A stretch of DNA of 64,000 nucleotides from Closterium sp. Naga37s-1 (taxonomy: Eukaryota > Streptophyta > Zygnematophyceae > Desmidiales > Closteriaceae). The DNA lies in the NCBI GenBank assembly GCA_947471745.1, contig CANJKZ010000929.1, positions 868,001-932,000 on the forward strand, read 5' to 3'. The notes beneath the pieces are model-generated. The model ran no database searches, was not told the origin of the DNA, and saw nothing but the letters and a program-made list of their open reading frames with translations. Positions 62,445 through 64,000 of the stretch are shown here, one piece after another (position 1 is the first letter of the stretch; each line of letters opens with the position of its first letter). The position numbers and the translations under genes are program-made.

Positions 62445-64000
62445 GGGGCATGGGGCATGGGGCATGGAGCATGGGGCATGGGGCATGGGGCATGTGGCAT
62501 GGGGCATGGGGCATGGGGCATGGGGCATGGGGAATGGGCATGGGGCATGGAGCATGGGGCATGCGGCATGGGGCATGTGGCATGGGGCATGGGGCATGGG
62601 GCATAGGGCATGCGGCATGGGGCATGTGGCATGGGGCATGTGGCATGGGGCATGGGGCATGGGGCATGTGGCATGGGGCAAGGGGCATGGGGCATGGGGC
62701 ATGGGGCATGTGGCATGGGGCATGTGGCATGGGCATGGGGCATGGGGCATGGGGCATGGGGCATGGGGCATGAGGCATGGGGCATGGGGCATGGGGCATG
62801 GGGCATGGGGCATGGGGCATGGGGAATGTGGCATGGGGCATGGGGCATGGGGCATGGGGCATGTGGCATGTGGCATGTGGGGCATGGGGCATGTGGCATG
62901 GGGCATGGGGCATGGGCCATGTGGCATGGGGAATGGGGCATGGGGCATGGGGCATGTGGCATGGGGCATGGGGCATGGGGCATGGGGCATGTGGCATGGG
63001 GCATGTCGCATGGGGCATGGGGCATGGGGCATGGGGCATGGGGCATGTGGCATGTGGCATGGGGCATGGGGCATGGGGCATGTGGCATGGGGCATGTGGC
63101 ATGGGCATGGGGCATGGGGCATGGGGCATGGGGCATGGGGCATGGGGCATGTGGCATGGGGCATGGGGCATGGGGCATGGGGCATGGGGCATGGGGCGTG
63201 GGGCATGTGGCATGGGGCATGGGGCATGGGGCATGGGGCATGTGGCATGGGGCATGTGGCATGGGACATGTGGCATGTGGCATGTTGCATGGGGCATGTG
63301 ACATGTGGCATGGGGCATGGGGCATGTGGCATGTGGAATGGGGCATGTGGCATGTGGCATGGGGCATGTTGCATGGGGCATGTGACATGTGGCATGTGGC
63401 ATGGGGCATGTGGCATGTGGCATGGGGCATGTGGCATGTGGCATGGGGCATGTGGCATGTGGCATGTGGCATGGGGCATGTGGCATGTGGCATGTGGCAT
63501 GTGGCATGGGCATGTGGCATGGGCATGGGGCATGGGGCATGGGGCATGTGGCATGTGGCATGGGGCATGGGGCATGGGGCATGGGGCATGTGGCATGTGG
63601 CATGTGGCATGTGGCATGGGGCATGTGACATGTGGCATGTGGCATGGGGCATGGGGCATGGAGCATGTGGCATGGGGCATGTGGCATGGGGCATGGGGCA
63701 TGGGGCATGGGGCATGGGGCATGTGGCATGGGGCATGGGGCATGGGGCATGTGGCATGGGGCAAGGGGCATGGGGCATGGGGCATGGGGCATGGGGCATG
63801 TGGCATGGGGCATGTGGCATGGGGCATGGGGCATGGGCCATGTGGCATGGGGCATGGGGCATGGGGCATGTGGCATGGGGCATGGGGCATGTGGCATGGG
63901 CCATGGGGCATGTGGCATGTGGCATGTGGCATGGGGCATGGGTCATGGGGCATGTGGCATGGGGCATGTGGCATGGGGCATGTGGCATGTGGCATGTTGC
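62445..64000. repeat. Heptamer minisatellite GGGGCAT/GTGGCAT
   Basis: At least 1.55 kb of GGGGCAT and GTGGCAT units with rare AATGGG, GACATG and 6-bp variants. The plus strand is G-rich and C-poor. No stop codon arises on the minus strand, so all three frames stay open (MPHAPCP-type repeat, up to 677 codons); I do not consider these proteins. It continues past the window end and probably lies in an intron or just upstream of the MATE exons. Confidence 0.97.

Noticed and set aside
61962..63995. 677-codon minus-strand frame rich in MPHAPC
   Set aside because: Product of the heptamer repeat; it only reaches real MATE coding sequence by running through introns.

Overview
The window is nuclear DNA of a eukaryote from the green plant lineage. 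Two interrupted host genes support this: a GT37-type (xyloglucan) fucosyltransferase, a cell-wall enzyme family of streptophytes, and a MATE transporter of plant/DinF type. Both have GT-AG introns. A streptophyte alga is my best guess; species cannot be fixed from the sequence. Roughly nine tenths of the window is retrotransposon or low-complexity repeat. Several frame breaks sit in homopolymer runs, so some may be read errors.

Left third (1-20310). A 16-bp minisatellite fills 1-9593 and abuts a Ty1/copia 3' fragment with LTR (9594-10820). After a gene-poor stretch comes a Ty3/gypsy element (LTR end and primer site near 13297, gag-protease 13478-15100, pol from 15161). Its integrase is fused in frame to copia reverse transcriptase at 16886-16891, and that copia is fused in frame to a second minisatellite array (17891-20310).

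First host gene (20410-23675, +). Five exons, joinable in one reading frame, encode the C-terminal half of a GT37 fucosyltransferase. Intron 1 holds an 18-bp repeat carrying a splice-donor-like GTGAG in most units. Intron 2 is about 1.2 kb; its last 1.1 kb, mostly a 38-bp pyrimidine-rich repeat, contains no AG dinucleotide until the acceptor.

Retrotransposon nest (25890-57541). A reverse-strand copia (C, 26934-27706 and 34908-38525) is split by a second reverse-strand copia (D, 27707-34907; target duplication GTGAC). D is itself split by a 355-bp terminal-repeat element (32025-32379; target duplication GACCA) that carries exact tRNA-type A and B boxes across its LTR/internal border. A plus-strand copia 5' part (E, 38526-40876) lies head to head with C. 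A complete copia with identical 126-bp LTRs (F, 42170-49471; target duplication CCCGG) splits an R2-like non-LTR element (G) whose arms lie at 40877-42169 and 49477-51030. A second R2-like copy (H) lies at 52530-55530. Both R2-like copies have a divergent plus-strand Pro/Ala/RGG-rich ORF beside the RT 5' end (51221-52522; relic 55644-56640). A plus-strand non-LTR 3' end closes with a (GA)n tail at 57541.

Right end (57542-64000). Short hairpin-like repeats and a 0.8-kb (CCCT)n tract precede the 3' half of a MATE transporter gene on the minus strand (exons 62149-61966, 61385-61252, 60954-60855 or 60769-60670, 60118-59772). One exon is present as two near-identical 100-bp cassettes with good splice sites and almost only synonymous differences. 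The 5' part of this gene lies beyond the window, past a heptamer minisatellite (62445-64000). The best leads are the tRNA-promoter terminal-repeat element, the AG-free intron repeat, and the paired MATE exon.
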